Shown: piece by piece, positions 23,028-32,948 of the stretch
How positions within the stretch are numbered: position 1 is the stretch's first letter
Layout of the letters: each line of letters starts with the position of its first letter
DNA from: QFOX01 sp033763655
Lineage (GTDB): Bacteria; Pseudomonadota; Alphaproteobacteria; Rickettsiales; UBA3002
Assembly: GCA_033763655.1 (NCBI GenBank)
Contig: JANRKD010000011.1
Coordinates: 1 to 64,000, forward strand
Direction: 5' to 3'
DNA length: 64,000 bases
Position numbers and translations under genes: made by a program
Notes under the pieces: generated by a model
Seen by the model: only the letters and a program-made list of their open reading frames with translations
Database searches by the model: none
What the model was told of the DNA's origin: nothing

Positions 23028-24863
23028 ATGCTCAGCATTCAGGACTTAACTTACCGCGTCGGCGGCCGCACATTGCTCGACCATGCATCACTCTCCATTG
23101 GGTCGGGGCAACGCGTGGGGCTGGTCGGGCCGAACGGCATTGGCAAATCCACGCTCTTTAAACTGATTGCGGGCGAACTGGTGGCCGATGGCGGGGAAAT
23201 CAACCTGATTAAAAACGCCAGCATCGGCTGGGTACGTCAGGATCTGCCCGAGGACGACACGCCGCTGATTGACATTGTGCTCGCCGCCGATACCGAGCGC
23301 GCGGCGCTGATGCTGGAGGCCGAAACCGTCGAGGATCCCGACCGCATGGCCTATATCTACACCCGCCTCGACGAAATCGACGCCTACGACGCCCCCTCGC
23401 GCGCGGCGAGCATTCTCGCCGGTCTGGGCTTCGACAGTAACGCCCAACTGCGCCCCATTTCCGACTTCTCGGGTGGGTGGCGCATGCGCGTCGCCCTTGC
23501 CGCCACCCTGTTCCGTCAACCCAACCTACTGATGCTCGACGAACCGACCAACCACCTTGATTTTGAGGCAATGGTCTGGCTCGAAAACTACCTGATGCGC
23601 TATAAGGAAACACTGCTCATCATCAGCCATGACCGCGACATCCTGAACAAAACCGTCACCCATATCCTGCATATGGAAGACAAAAAACTCAACGCCTACA
23701 CCGGCACCTACGACGAATTCGAACGCCGCCGCGCCGAGCGCCTGCTCAATCAGGCCGCACTGCGCGAAAAGCAGCTCAAGCAAAAAGCGCACATGCAGAA
23801 ATTCGTCGATCGCTTTGGCGCCACGGCCAGCAAGGCGCGGCAAGCACAAAGCCGCCTTAAGGCTATCCAGAAAATGGATATTGTCGATGCCGTGATGGCC
23901 GACCGCGTCACCGCCTTTGTCTTTCCGGAACCGCAAGAATTGCGCTCGCCACTCATGACCCTCGACCATGTCGATGCAGGCTACGAAACCGGCAAACCCA
24001 TCTTAAAGAAGCTGAATCTACGCATCGACATGGATGACCGCATCGCCCTGCTCGGCGCAAACGGCAACGGGAAGTCAACGCTGGTCAAGCTGCTCTCGGG
24101 GCGCCTGCCGCCGCTTGCGGGCGACATTGTTCAATCAGGCAAACTCAAAGTTGGTTACTTCGCGCAGTTCCAGACCGACGAGCTCGATGTCAGCAAAACG
24201 CCCTACCAGATCATGCAGGAAGCGATGATCGGCGTGCCTGAGCCGCGCGTGCGCGGGGCGCTGGGCAAATTCGGCTTCGACAAGGATAAAGCCGATACTC
24301 TGGTAGGAAACTGCTCGGGTGGCGAGAAAGCGCGCCTGCTTTTCTGCCTTATGAGCTACGACGCGCCGCACATCCTGCTGCTCGACGAACCGACCAACCA
24401 CCTTGATATCGACGCCCGCGAAGCCCTCATGCAGGCACTCAACAACTATACCGGCGCAGTTATCCTCGTCAGCCACGACCCGCATCTGGTCGAAAACGTC
24501 GCCGACCGCTTGTGGCTGGTCGCCGACGGCACCTGCGTCCCGTATGACGACGATCTTGAAGGCTACCGCAAGCTTATCGTCGCCCAACGCAAGCGCGAGC
24601 GTGAAAGCGCCAAGAAGGAAGCCCGCCGTAGCAAGAATGATAAAAAATCAGGTGCCAACGCCAGCGAGCGCGAAGCAGAAAAGCTCGAAGAAGCTGTGCG
24701 CATGCTCGTCGAGAAAAAAGACGAAATGGAAAATGAGTTGGCCAATTGCAGCACCGCAGGCGATGCAGGCCAACTGGTGCGCCTCAATAATAGCTACAAC
24801 CAATTGCAAAAAGAACTGGCCGAAGCCGAGGCCAAACTCGAAGCCTTCATTGCGCAATTATAG
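23028..24863 (+). CDS. ABC-F family ATPase
   Basis: 611 aa, cytoplasmic. Two ABC cassettes without membrane domains: Walker A GPNGIGKST (35-42) and GANGNGKST (343-350), signature motifs FSGGWRMR and CSGGEKAR, Walker B LLMLDEPTNHLD and LLLLDEPTNHLD. The linker between cassettes is basic and helical. A long charged coiled coil ends the protein (about residues 520-610). ABC-F proteins act at the ribosomal E-site or in assembly; this layout is Uup/YheS-like. Monocistronic. Confidence 0.92.
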   Translation: MLSIQDLTYRVGGRTLLDHASLSIGSGQRVGLVGPNGIGKSTLFKLIAGELVADGGEINLIKNASIGWVRQDLPEDDTPLIDIVLAADTERAALMLEAETVEDPDRMAYIYTRLDEIDAYDAPSRAASILAGLGFDSNAQLRPISDFSGGWRMRVALAATLFRQPNLLMLDEPTNHLDFEAMVWLENYLMRYKETLLIISHDRDILNKTVTHILHMEDKKLNAYTGTYDEFERRRAERLLNQAALREKQLKQKAHMQKFVDRFGATASKARQAQSRLKAIQKMDIVDAVMADRVTAFVFPEPQELRSPLMTLDHVDAGYETGKPILKKLNLRIDMDDRIALLGANGNGKSTLVKLLSGRLPPLAGDIVQSGKLKVGYFAQFQTDELDVSKTPYQIMQEAMIGVPEPRVRGALGKFGFDKDKADTLVGNCSGGEKARLLFCLMSYDAPHILLLDEPTNHLDIDAREALMQALNNYTGAVILVSHDPHLVENVADRLWLVADGTCVPYDDDLEGYRKLIVAQRKRERESAKKEARRSKNDKKSGANASEREAEKLEEAVRMLVEKKDEMENELANCSTAGDAGQLVRLNNSYNQLQKELAEAEAKLEAFIAQL

Positions 24864-24937
24864 GTAGCAATTATTACTGGCATTTGCACGCGACCTCAGG
24901 CTATACGTTATGGCATCTTCTGGAAGTATTCCCCTGC

Positions 24938-24951
24938 TTGACGCAAATCAA
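24938..24951 (+). promoter_or_regulatory. FNR/FixK-type box upstream of the cco operon
   Basis: TTGACGCAAATCAA matches TTGAT-N4-ATCAA at 9 of 10 fixed positions. TATAGA at 24971-24976 fits a -10 element about 29 bases from the box centre, the class II activator geometry. Start codon at 24998. This implies activation of the oxidase operon under low oxygen. Confidence 0.75.
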
Positions 24952-24997
24952 GACACTGAAACCAAAGCTTTATAGATTGCCCGCTAAAGGATGATTC

Positions 24998-25648
24998 GTG
25001 GAAGCATTACTGGCGCATTGTACGGCGGCGTTCTCCCAACATGGGGGCCTGTTTGCCGTATTTTTTCTGGGCGGGTTGATGGGTGGCTTCACCCATTGCC
25101 TCGCCATGTGCGGGCCGATGGTGGCGGGGCAATCTGCCTGCGCAGGCGGCTGCCGCAAACCGGCGCAGAACGCCTCACAATTCACCTATCACCTCGGACG
25201 GCTGACCACCTACGGCGCGCTGGGCTTCGCCGCCGCCCTCTTCGCCCGGCAGATTGCCGCGTGGCCGTTCTGGCCGCTGCTTTCCTCGGCGATGCTGGTG
25301 CTGGCGGGCCTCATGTTCCTTGCCAGCAGCCTTCCTGCCAGCCAGCCGCGTTCGCTATGCAGCGTTTCAGCACGCAGCAACTACCTGCGCGGCACGCTGA
25401 TGGGCTTTATGCCCTGCGGTCTGATCTATGCCGCACTGATGATGGCGGCAACGCTGGCCAATCCGCTTGCAGGCATGCTGGCGATGTGGCTCTTCACGCT
25501 GGGGACGGTTCCCGCCCTACTGCTGGCCAGCGGCAGCGCCGCGTTGTTAAGCCGCAAATGGCAACAGACGACACAAACCATCGGTCGTGCGATGATGGCA
25601 GTCAATGGTGTAACGCTTCTGGTAATGGCCGCCGGAATTATAAAATGA
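24998..25648 (+). CDS. DsbD-like/TauE-SafE membrane protein of the cbb3 cluster
   Basis: 216 aa, GTG start with AAAGG 7 bases upstream. Six predicted helices. The first carries GGLMGGFTHCLAMCGPM, the CxxxC motif of the 'sulfite exporter TauE/DsbD_2' proteins commonly encoded next to ccoN-P, and a second Cys pair is in FMPCGLIY. It probably helps copper or thiol handling during cbb3 assembly. It is first in the operon, only 17 bases before ccoN; in many genomes this gene follows ccoS instead. Confidence 0.85.
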   Translation: MEALLAHCTAAFSQHGGLFAVFFLGGLMGGFTHCLAMCGPMVAGQSACAGGCRKPAQNASQFTYHLGRLTTYGALGFAAALFARQIAAWPFWPLLSSAMLVLAGLMFLASSLPASQPRSLCSVSARSNYLRGTLMGFMPCGLIYAALMMAATLANPLAGMLAMWLFTLGTVPALLLASGSAALLSRKWQQTTQTIGRAMMAVNGVTLLVMAAGIIK

Positions 25649-25665
25649 AATGATGAGGTAATCCC

Positions 25666-27114
25666 ATGCAAACCGCAACGCGCGTCGCCCCGCAATACAA
25701 CGACGAAATCGTCAAAAAATTTACCATCGCCGCCTTGTTCTGGGGCACGGTGGGGATGCTGGTCGGGCTGGTGATTGCCCTGCAACTGGCCTTCCCCGAG
25801 CTCAACTTCGAGCCTTACCTCAGCTTTGGCCGTTTGCGCCCCGTCCACACCTCGGGCGTGGTGTTTGCCTTTGGCGGCAACGTGCTGTTTGCCACCTCCT
25901 ACTTCATCGTGCAGCGCACCTGCCGCACGCGGCTATGGAACGATAAACTCGCCTTTTTCACCTTCTGGGGCTACCAGCTTTTCATCGTCATGGCAGCGCT
26001 GGGCTATGTGCTGGGCGTCACGCAGGGCAAGGAATACGCCGAGCCGGAATGGTACGCCGATTTGTGGCTGACCGTGGTCTGGGTCGCCTACCTGCTGATT
26101 TTCATGATGACGCTTAAAAACCGCGAGGAGCCGCATATCTATGTTGCTAACTGGTTCTTCCTTGCCTTCATCGTCACCGTTGCGGTGCTGCATCTGGTGA
26201 ACGGCGTCAGCATCCCCGTATCACTCATGGGCGCGAAAAGCGTGCCGCTCTGGGGTGGTGTACAATCGGCACTCATCCAGTGGTGGTATGGGCATAATGC
26301 CGTCGGTTTCTTCCTGACGGCGGGCTTTCTGGGCATCATGTATTACTTCATCCCCAAACGCGCCAACCGCCCGGTCTATTCCTACCGCCTGTCGATCCTG
26401 CATTTCTGGTCGCTGATCTTCATCTATATCTGGGCGGGGCCGCACCATCTGCATTACACCGCGCTTCCGGACTGGGCGCAAACGCTCGGCATGACCTTCT
26501 CCATCATGCTGTGGATGCCCAGCTGGGGCGGGATGATTAACGGCATCATGACCCTCTCGGGCGCGTGGAACAAATTGCGCGACGACCCGGTGCTGCGCTT
26601 CATGATTGTGGCGCTCGCCTTCTACGGCATGAGCACGTTCGAGGGGCCGTTGATGTCGATTAAAGCCGTCAACTCGCTGTCGCACTACACGGACTGGACG
26701 GTCGGCCACGTCCATTCGGGCGCGCTGGGCTGGGTGGCCTTCATCAGCTTCGGGGCGATTTATCACCTCGTGCCGGTGCTATGGAAAAAGAAAGAGCTTT
26801 ATTCCATGCGCCTCGTCAACATCCATCTCTGGGTAGCGACGATCGGCATTGTGCTTTACATCACCGCCATGTGGGTGGCCGGCATCATGCAGGGGCTGAT
26901 GTGGCGGGCGTATGACGCCATGGGCTTCCTCGAATACTCCTTCGTCGAAACCGTGGATGCGATGCACCCCTACTATATCATCCGTGCGCTGGGCGGGCTG
27001 CTCTATCTCGGCGGCATGCTCATCATGGTTTATAACTGCTGGAAAACAATCACCGGATGCAGCCAGCAATGCGGCGCGTGCGGGTGCAAGGAGAAGGAGG
27101 CGGCCAATGCTTAA
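25666..27114 (+). CDS. ccoN: cbb3-type cytochrome c oxidase subunit I
   Basis: 482 aa catalytic subunit with 12 predicted helices, the usual length. It binds low-spin heme b, high-spin b3 and CuB; His ligands are visible in RPVHTSGVVFAFGG, WWYGHNAVGFFLTAGF, AGPHHLHY and TVGHVHSGALGW. It reduces O2 at high affinity. Unusual: the C-terminus (about 463-482) is Cys-rich (GCSQQCGACGC). It overlaps ccoO by 8 bases. The frame continues without interruption. Confidence 0.97.
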   Translation: MQTATRVAPQYNDEIVKKFTIAALFWGTVGMLVGLVIALQLAFPELNFEPYLSFGRLRPVHTSGVVFAFGGNVLFATSYFIVQRTCRTRLWNDKLAFFTFWGYQLFIVMAALGYVLGVTQGKEYAEPEWYADLWLTVVWVAYLLIFMMTLKNREEPHIYVANWFFLAFIVTVAVLHLVNGVSIPVSLMGAKSVPLWGGVQSALIQWWYGHNAVGFFLTAGFLGIMYYFIPKRANRPVYSYRLSILHFWSLIFIYIWAGPHHLHYTALPDWAQTLGMTFSIMLWMPSWGGMINGIMTLSGAWNKLRDDPVLRFMIVALAFYGMSTFEGPLMSIKAVNSLSHYTDWTVGHVHSGALGWVAFISFGAIYHLVPVLWKKKELYSMRLVNIHLWVATIGIVLYITAMWVAGIMQGLMWRAYDAMGFLEYSFVETVDAMHPYYIIRALGGLLYLGGMLIMVYNCWKTITGCSQQCGACGCKEKEAANA

Positions 27115-27835
27115 GCATCACGCAAAACTGGAGCGTAACTCCATCTGGCTGCTGGTGGGCATCATCCTCGTCGTCGCCATCGGCGGGCTGGTCGAGATTG
27201 TGCCGCTGTTTCGCATCGAAACCACCATCGAGAAAGTCAGCGGCATGCGTCCGTTCACTCCGCTGGAGCTGACCGGGCAGCAAATCTACATCCGCGAGAA
27301 CTGCTCTTCCTGCCACAGCCAGCAGATTCGTCCGCTGCGTGATGAAGTCGAACGCTACGGGCATTATTCGTTGGCGGCGGAAAGCATGTACGACCACCCA
27401 TTCCTGTGGGGCAGCAAGCGCACCGGGCCAGATTTGGCCCGCGTCGGCGGCAAATACTCGGATGAATGGCACGCCGCCCACCTCACCAACCCGCGCCATG
27501 TCGTGCCCGAATCCATCATGCCTTCCTACGGATTCCTGAGGAACCATACGGCGAAGCTGCGTGAAACCGCCGCGCTGATGCAGGCCTACCGCACGACGGG
27601 CGTCCCCTACACCGATGCGATGATCGAAAACGCCTACCACGATGGCGTCGCGCAGGCCCATGCCACGGCGGATGCGACGGGGCTGAACGAGCGTTACGGC
27701 CAGAAAGTCATCCTGCGTGATTTCGACGGGCAGCCCAACTTCGTGTCGGAGATGGACGCGCTGGTTGCTTACCTGCAAACGCTCGGCACGCTGGCCGACA
27801 TCAAAAACTACCAGATTGAGGAGTCAAAACCATGA
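27107..27835 (+). CDS. ccoO: cbb3 oxidase subunit II, monoheme cytochrome c
   Basis: 242 aa from ATG 27107, preceded by GAAGGAGG; it overlaps the end of ccoN. One N-terminal anchor helix (14-32), then periplasmic cytochrome with CSSCH at residues 66-70 and a downstream Met-containing VVPESIMPSYGFL segment for axial ligation. It passes electrons from CcoP to CcoN. The stop overlaps ccoQ by 4 bases (ATGA). Intact. Confidence 0.97.
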   Translation: MLKHHAKLERNSIWLLVGIILVVAIGGLVEIVPLFRIETTIEKVSGMRPFTPLELTGQQIYIRENCSSCHSQQIRPLRDEVERYGHYSLAAESMYDHPFLWGSKRTGPDLARVGGKYSDEWHAAHLTNPRHVVPESIMPSYGFLRNHTAKLRETAALMQAYRTTGVPYTDAMIENAYHDGVAQAHATADATGLNERYGQKVILRDFDGQPNFVSEMDALVAYLQTLGTLADIKNYQIEESKP

Positions 27836-27987
27836 TGGCCCTTGTCGCTGAGTACGCACCCGTCGCCGGGCTGCTGTTTTTCTTCACCGTCTTTGTCGGC
27901 ATCGCCCTGTGGGCATGGCGGCCAGGCGCCAAGAGCACATTTCAACGGCTGGGCATGATCCCGCTGAAGGAGGATACCCATGGTTGA
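27832..27987 (+). CDS. ccoQ: cbb3 oxidase small subunit
   Basis: 51 aa. One membrane helix (about residues 12-30, PVAGLLFFFTVFVGIALWAW), then a short basic tail ending in KEDTHG. Typical CcoQ size and place between ccoO and ccoP. Either of two adjacent ATGs could start it. The stop overlaps the ccoP start by 8 bases. CcoQ stabilises CcoP in the complex. Confidence 0.92.
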   Translation: MMALVAEYAPVAGLLFFFTVFVGIALWAWRPGAKSTFQRLGMIPLKEDTHG

Positions 27988-28873
27988 TCCACAAAAACCC
28001 GTCGAGCGCGACGCCCATACCGGCGTGGAAACCACCGGCCACGAGTGGGACGGCATCAAGGAGTTGAACCTGCCCGCGCCGCGCTGGTGGCTGATAGTGT
28101 TCCTCCTGTGCTGCATCTGGGCAGTGGGCTATTGGGTGGTCTATCCCGCATGGCCGACGCTCTCGGGCAGCGGCACACGCGGCGGCACCCCCGGCATTCA
28201 GGGCTGGACGCAATATAAAAAACTGGCGCAGGAGCAATCGGAGATTGCCGCCCGTCGCGGTGAATTCGCCGAAAAAATCCAGCAGCACACCCTGGCCGAA
28301 ATCCAGAAAGATCCGGAGCTTTATGCCTTCGCGGTGGCGGGCGGCAGAACCATGTTCAAAGAAAACTGCTCGGCCTGCCACGGCACCGGTGCGGCGGGCG
28401 GGCGCGGCTATCCCAACCTCAACGACGATGACTGGTTGTGGGGCGGCGACCTTGCCTCCATCTACCACACCATCAAAGCGGGCGTCCGTTCCACGCACGA
28501 GGATACGCGCAGCTCGCAGATGCCTGCCTTCGGGGAAATGCTGAAAAAGGATGACATCGCAACCCTCGCCGATCAGGTGCTCAGCCTCTCAGGCGGCAAA
28601 GGCGGCAGCGAGGCCGGGGCGGCTCTGTTCGCGCAGAATTGTTCCGCCTGTCATGGGGCCGAGGGCAAGGGCGACCGCGCCCTTGGCGCCCCCAACCTCG
28701 CCGATGCCATCTGGCTCTACGGCGGCGACCGGGCGAGCATCGCGCAGCAGATTACCCTGCCGCGTCATGGGGTGATGCCCACCTGGGAATCACGCCTGCC
28801 CGACGCCACCATCAAGCAGCTTTCGATTTATGTCCATTCACTCGGCGGGGGTGAGGCAACGCCTGCAGAGTAA
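27980..28873 (+). CDS. ccoP: cbb3 oxidase subunit III, diheme cytochrome c
   Basis: 297 aa. The N-terminal cytoplasmic part has the HEWDGIKELNLPAPRWW motif typical of CcoP, then one membrane helix (36-56) and two cytochrome c domains with CSACH at 130-134 and 221-225. It accepts electrons from soluble cytochrome c. GAAGGAGG precedes the ATG. It ends 3 bases before ccoG. No unusual residues. Confidence 0.97.
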   Translation: MVDPQKPVERDAHTGVETTGHEWDGIKELNLPAPRWWLIVFLLCCIWAVGYWVVYPAWPTLSGSGTRGGTPGIQGWTQYKKLAQEQSEIAARRGEFAEKIQQHTLAEIQKDPELYAFAVAGGRTMFKENCSACHGTGAAGGRGYPNLNDDDWLWGGDLASIYHTIKAGVRSTHEDTRSSQMPAFGEMLKKDDIATLADQVLSLSGGKGGSEAGAALFAQNCSACHGAEGKGDRALGAPNLADAIWLYGGDRASIAQQITLPRHGVMPTWESRLPDATIKQLSIYVHSLGGGEATPAE

Positions 28874-28876
28874 CCG

Positions 28877-30340
28877 ATGAGTGAATCCATCCAGTTTTTT
28901 GCCAAACGGAAAAAGATTTATCCGCGCCGGGTGTGGGGGAAGTTCCGTAAGCTGAAATGGGCGGCGATGGTGACGTTGCTCGGCATTTACTACGGCGCGC
29001 CCTGGCTGCGCTGGGAGCGTGGCGGGCCGTTACCCGATCAGGCGATTCTCATCGACCTGCAGCACACCCGCGCCTATTTCTTTGGCATCGAAATCTGGCC
29101 GCAGGAGGTGTATTACATCACCGGGCTGCTGATTCTCGCGGCGGTGGGGCTGTTCTTTGTCACCTCGCTGTTTGGCCGCGTCTGGTGCGGGTATGCCTGC
29201 CCGCAGACGGTGTGGACGGATTTATTCATCTGGGTCGAGCGCCTCGTACAGGGCGATCGCAACGCCCGCAAGAAGCTCGATGAATCACCATGGGGATTCA
29301 AAAAAATCTACAAAAAGGGGCTGACCCACCTGCTGTGGCTGCTGATTGGCTTATGCACCGGCGGGGCATGGGTATTCTATTTCAACGACGCGCCGACCCT
29401 GCTCGACCAGATTGTGCATTTCGATGTGCCGTGGGTTGTCGGGGGCTGGATTTTAGGGCTGACCTTCTCCACCTACCTCATGGCCGGGTTCGCGCGCGAA
29501 CAGGTCTGCACCTATATGTGCCCTTACGCGCGCTTCCAGTCGGCGATGTTCGATAAAGACACGCTCATCATTGCCTACGACGTTGAGCGCGGTGAACCGC
29601 GCGGCAAATGGAAAAAGAAAGAGGAATACCTCGCCCACGCCGCCGGGCGTGCCACCTACCAGCCCGCCGCCACCGCCTTGCTCACCGAAGCCAAACCGGC
29701 GGCACAGGCACCCGTAAAATCCGGCCACTGCATTGATTGCGATAGCTGCGTGGTGGTCTGCCCGATGGGGATCGATATCCGCGAAGGCCTGCAGATGCAG
29801 TGCATCGCCTGCGGCCTGTGTGTCGATGCCTGCGACACGGTGATGGAAAAAATTGGTCTGCCTAAGGGGCTGATCCGCTACGACACCGAGAGCAAAAAAC
29901 CTTTCAATCCCTTCCATCCGCGCAGCTTCTGGTATGCGGGGATTATCGCGCTGGTCGGCGGCCTCATGCTCTATGGGCTGCTGACGCGCTCGCCGCTTGG
30001 GCTGAACGTCATCCATGACCGCAACCCCCTCATGGTCACGCTTTCGGATGGGTCGGTTCGCAACGGCTATACCCTGCATATCCTGAACAAATCGCACAGC
30101 GACCAGCATTATGCCCTGAGCGTGCTGGGCCTCGACAATGCCCATATCCGGGTACAGGGCAGCACCGATATTCCGGGCGACTCGCTACCGGTATTTGCCG
30201 ATAGCGCCGGTAATTTCCGCGTGTTTGTCACCGCCGGAAAACAGAAAGAGCACCGCCGGAGCATCACCTTCCAACTGGTGGAAGCGGGCGGCACCCTCCG
30301 CGAAAGCACCGACAGCATCTTTGTCAGCGAGGTTCCATGA
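28877..30340 (+). CDS. ccoG: Cytochrome c oxidase accessory protein, polyferredoxin
   Basis: 487 aa. Five to six predicted helices, a CGYACPQTVWTD segment, and two [4Fe-4S] binding sites (CxxCxxCxxxC at 285-295 and again from residue 309). A C-terminal Ig-like periplasmic domain (FixG_C) begins after about residue 370. CcoG reduces Cu(II) for cbb3 assembly. Coupled to ccoH by a 4-base overlap. Confidence 0.96.
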   Translation: MSESIQFFAKRKKIYPRRVWGKFRKLKWAAMVTLLGIYYGAPWLRWERGGPLPDQAILIDLQHTRAYFFGIEIWPQEVYYITGLLILAAVGLFFVTSLFGRVWCGYACPQTVWTDLFIWVERLVQGDRNARKKLDESPWGFKKIYKKGLTHLLWLLIGLCTGGAWVFYFNDAPTLLDQIVHFDVPWVVGGWILGLTFSTYLMAGFAREQVCTYMCPYARFQSAMFDKDTLIIAYDVERGEPRGKWKKKEEYLAHAAGRATYQPAATALLTEAKPAAQAPVKSGHCIDCDSCVVVCPMGIDIREGLQMQCIACGLCVDACDTVMEKIGLPKGLIRYDTESKKPFNPFHPRSFWYAGIIALVGGLMLYGLLTRSPLGLNVIHDRNPLMVTLSDGSVRNGYTLHILNKSHSDQHYALSVLGLDNAHIRVQGSTDIPGDSLPVFADSAGNFRVFVTAGKQKEHRRSITFQLVEAGGTLRESTDSIFVSEVP

Positions 30341-30795
30341 GCGGCACCACCACGCCCTGGCGCGACCGGATCATCCCCTGGTATTTCGTGATGTTCTTCG
30401 TGGTCATCGCGCTGGTCAACGCGGTGATGGTCACGCTCGCCCTGCGCACCCATACCGGCACCGTTACCGCGCACCCGTATGAGAAGGGCCTCGCCTACAA
30501 TAAAATCGTCGCCGCCGCGCAGCAACAGCAGGCGCTGGGCTGGAAGGGCCGGATTGAGTACCGGGAAGGCGCGCTGCATTTCTCGCTGCAGGACCGCAAC
30601 CAGCACCCCCTCATCCCCGAAAAAGCGACGGCCACCCTCACCCGCCCCACCCAATCGGGGATGGATTTCACCGCCCCGCTGACGGGCAAAGCAACCCCGG
30701 TTACCTTCCCCGCGAAAGGCCTGTGGGAGGTGCGGGTAGATGCCCTGAATGCAGGGGTGCATTATCAGCAGACTAGGCGTATCGTGGTGGAATGA
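30337..30795 (+). CDS. ccoH: FixH/CcoH assembly factor
   Basis: 152 aa. N-terminal membrane helix (16-37, IPWYFVMFFVVIALVNAVMV), then a periplasmic beta-rich domain with the YEKGLAYNK motif typical of FixH. Needed for stable assembly of CcoN, CcoO and CcoP with the CcoI copper pump. Overlaps ccoG and ccoI by 4 bases each. Confidence 0.94.
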   Translation: MSGTTTPWRDRIIPWYFVMFFVVIALVNAVMVTLALRTHTGTVTAHPYEKGLAYNKIVAAAQQQQALGWKGRIEYREGALHFSLQDRNQHPLIPEKATATLTRPTQSGMDFTAPLTGKATPVTFPAKGLWEVRVDALNAGVHYQQTRRIVVE

Positions 30796-32948
30796 CCACC
30801 CGCCCCTTCATCGCCACCGAAGCCGACGGCTCCCACAGCGTCAACCTGCTCGTGGACGGCATGCATTGCCCAAGTTGTGTGGCCCTCATCGAAACGGCCC
30901 TGCAGAAAAACGAGGCAGTGCTCAGGGTGCGGCTGAATCTCTCCACCCGGCGTCTGCGCGTGGTGTGGAAGGGCGGCGCAGAGCTTGGCGATCGCTGGGT
31001 GGCGCTGATCGAGGGCATGGGCTACCGCGCCATGCCGTTCAACCCCGAAAGCGCCGAAACCGCCGAGAAAAAAGAGGAAAAATTCCTGCTGCGCTGCCTT
31101 GCCGTCGCCGGGTTCGCGAGCGGCAACCTGATGCTTTTTTCCATCCCCTTATGGTCGAGCGATGCAGTGGAAATGGGCGACGGCACGCGCGCATTTTTTC
31201 ATTGGGTGCAGGCGGCGATTGCCATCCCTGCCATTGCTTATTGCGGGCTTCCCTTCTACCGCTCGGCCTGGCGCGCGCTGCGGCAATTCCACACCAATAT
31301 GGATGTGCCGATTTCTGTGGCGGTGGTGCTGTCCACGCTCATGAGCCTGTTTGAGACCGCGACCTTCGGCACGCACTCGTATTTCGATTCGGCGGTGATG
31401 CTGCTGTTCTTTCTGCTGATTGGCCGCTACCTCGAAGCACGCGCCAAAGGCCGCGCCCGCAACGCCGCCCACGACCTGCTGCAAATGATGACCGGCTTCA
31501 CCACCGTGCTGCACGCGGATGGCAGTCAGGAAGTTCTTCCGCTGGCCGATATTAAGGAGGGCATGCTGCTACGGGTCGCAGCGGGCGAGAAAATCGGCGC
31601 GGATGGCGTCGTCACCGCCGGCATCTCCGAAATCGACACCAGCCTGATTACCGGCGAAACGCTGCCGCAGAAAGTGGCCCCCGGCGCGACCCTCTTTGCA
31701 GGCACGATTAACATCGCGGCGGCGATTACCCTGCGCGTCACAAAGGCGGGCGAGCGTTCGCTGCTTTCGGAAATCATCCGGCTCATGGAATCCGCCGAAC
31801 AGGCACAGGCGCGCTACGTCACCCTCGCCGATAAAATCTCGGGCTGGTACACTCCCGTGGTGCATGCGCTCGCGGCGGCGACCTTCCTCGGCTGGGTGCT
31901 GTTTGGCCATGCGGCCTGGCAGGTGGCGCTGCTCTATGCCGCCACGGTGCTGATTATCACCTGCCCCTGTGCGCTGGGCCTTGCCGTGCCGGTGGTGCAG
32001 GTGCTGGCCAGCGGCAGGCTGATGCGCCGCGGCATCCTGCTCAAAAGCGGCAGCGCGCTCGAACGACTGGCCTCCATCACCCACGCCGTGTTCGACAAAA
32101 CCGGCACGCTGACGCGCGGCAAGCCCGAGTTGCTAACCCCGCAGGCCTATACTGCCGGGCAACTGCAACAGGCCGCCTCGCTCGCGGCACACAGCAAGCA
32201 CCCGTTATCGCAGGCGATCAGCCACGCCTATACCGGCCCGCTTCTGCCGCTTACGGTGCAGGAAGTGCAAGGCTGCGGGCTTCTGGCGGGCGACGTCAAA
32301 CTGGGTAAGCGCAGTTGGGCCACCGCCCTGCCCGACGACGGCGAACAGACGATGGAACTATGGCTCAGCCTCCCCGGCAGCGCGCCGCTGCGCTTCACCT
32401 TTGCCGACCAGCTCCGCGCCGATGCGGCGCAGGTCATTGCCGCGTTGCATGCCCGCCACATCCCCACGATACTGCTTTCGGGCGACCGGCAGGAGGTCAC
32501 CCGCAGCGTCGCTGAAACGCTCGGCATGACCGACTACGCCGGGGGGCTTTCGCCGGTCGAAAAAACCGCGAGAATCGCCGCGCTTAAAGCCGATGGCGCA
32601 CGGGTGTTGATGGTGGGGGACGGCCTCAATGACGCACCGTCGCTTTCTTCTGCCACCATTTCCATGTCGCCCGCCAGCGCGATGGATATTACCCAGAACG
32701 CGGCGGATATTGTCTTTCAGGGCGAGAAACTCCGGCCTGTCCTGAGTGCGCTTTCCACCGCCACCTTTTCGCAAACGCTGGTCAGGCAGAACTTCGTGCT
32801 GGCCCTCGCCTATAACGTGGTGGCCATTCCGCTGGCCGTGGCGGGGATGGTAACGCCGCTGATCGCCGCGATTGCGATGTCCAGCTCGTCGCTGCTGGTG
32901 ATTGCGAACGCCATGCGCCTGAACCTGCGGAAGGAGCGCGACCTGTGA
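30792..32948 (+). CDS. ccoI: Cu+-exporting P1B-type ATPase for cbb3 assembly
   Basis: 718 aa. N-terminal metal-binding domain with GMHCPSC (Cys26, Cys29), eight membrane helices including the CPC motif (391-393), actuator TGE (LITGETLP), phosphorylation site D435-KTGT and hinge GDGLNDAPSL. It moves Cu+ into the periplasm for the CuB site of CcoN, as FixI/CtpA do. Single metal-binding domain, usual for the family. Overlaps ccoS by 4 bases. Confidence 0.96.
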   Translation: MTTRPFIATEADGSHSVNLLVDGMHCPSCVALIETALQKNEAVLRVRLNLSTRRLRVVWKGGAELGDRWVALIEGMGYRAMPFNPESAETAEKKEEKFLLRCLAVAGFASGNLMLFSIPLWSSDAVEMGDGTRAFFHWVQAAIAIPAIAYCGLPFYRSAWRALRQFHTNMDVPISVAVVLSTLMSLFETATFGTHSYFDSAVMLLFFLLIGRYLEARAKGRARNAAHDLLQMMTGFTTVLHADGSQEVLPLADIKEGMLLRVAAGEKIGADGVVTAGISEIDTSLITGETLPQKVAPGATLFAGTINIAAAITLRVTKAGERSLLSEIIRLMESAEQAQARYVTLADKISGWYTPVVHALAAATFLGWVLFGHAAWQVALLYAATVLIITCPCALGLAVPVVQVLASGRLMRRGILLKSGSALERLASITHAVFDKTGTLTRGKPELLTPQAYTAGQLQQAASLAAHSKHPLSQAISHAYTGPLLPLTVQEVQGCGLLAGDVKLGKRSWATALPDDGEQTMELWLSLPGSAPLRFTFADQLRADAAQVIAALHARHIPTILLSGDRQEVTRSVAETLGMTDYAGGLSPVEKTARIAALKADGARVLMVGDGLNDAPSLSSATISMSPASAMDITQNAADIVFQGEKLRPVLSALSTATFSQTLVRQNFVLALAYNVVAIPLAVAGMVTPLIAAIAMSSSSLLVIANAMRLNLRKERDL

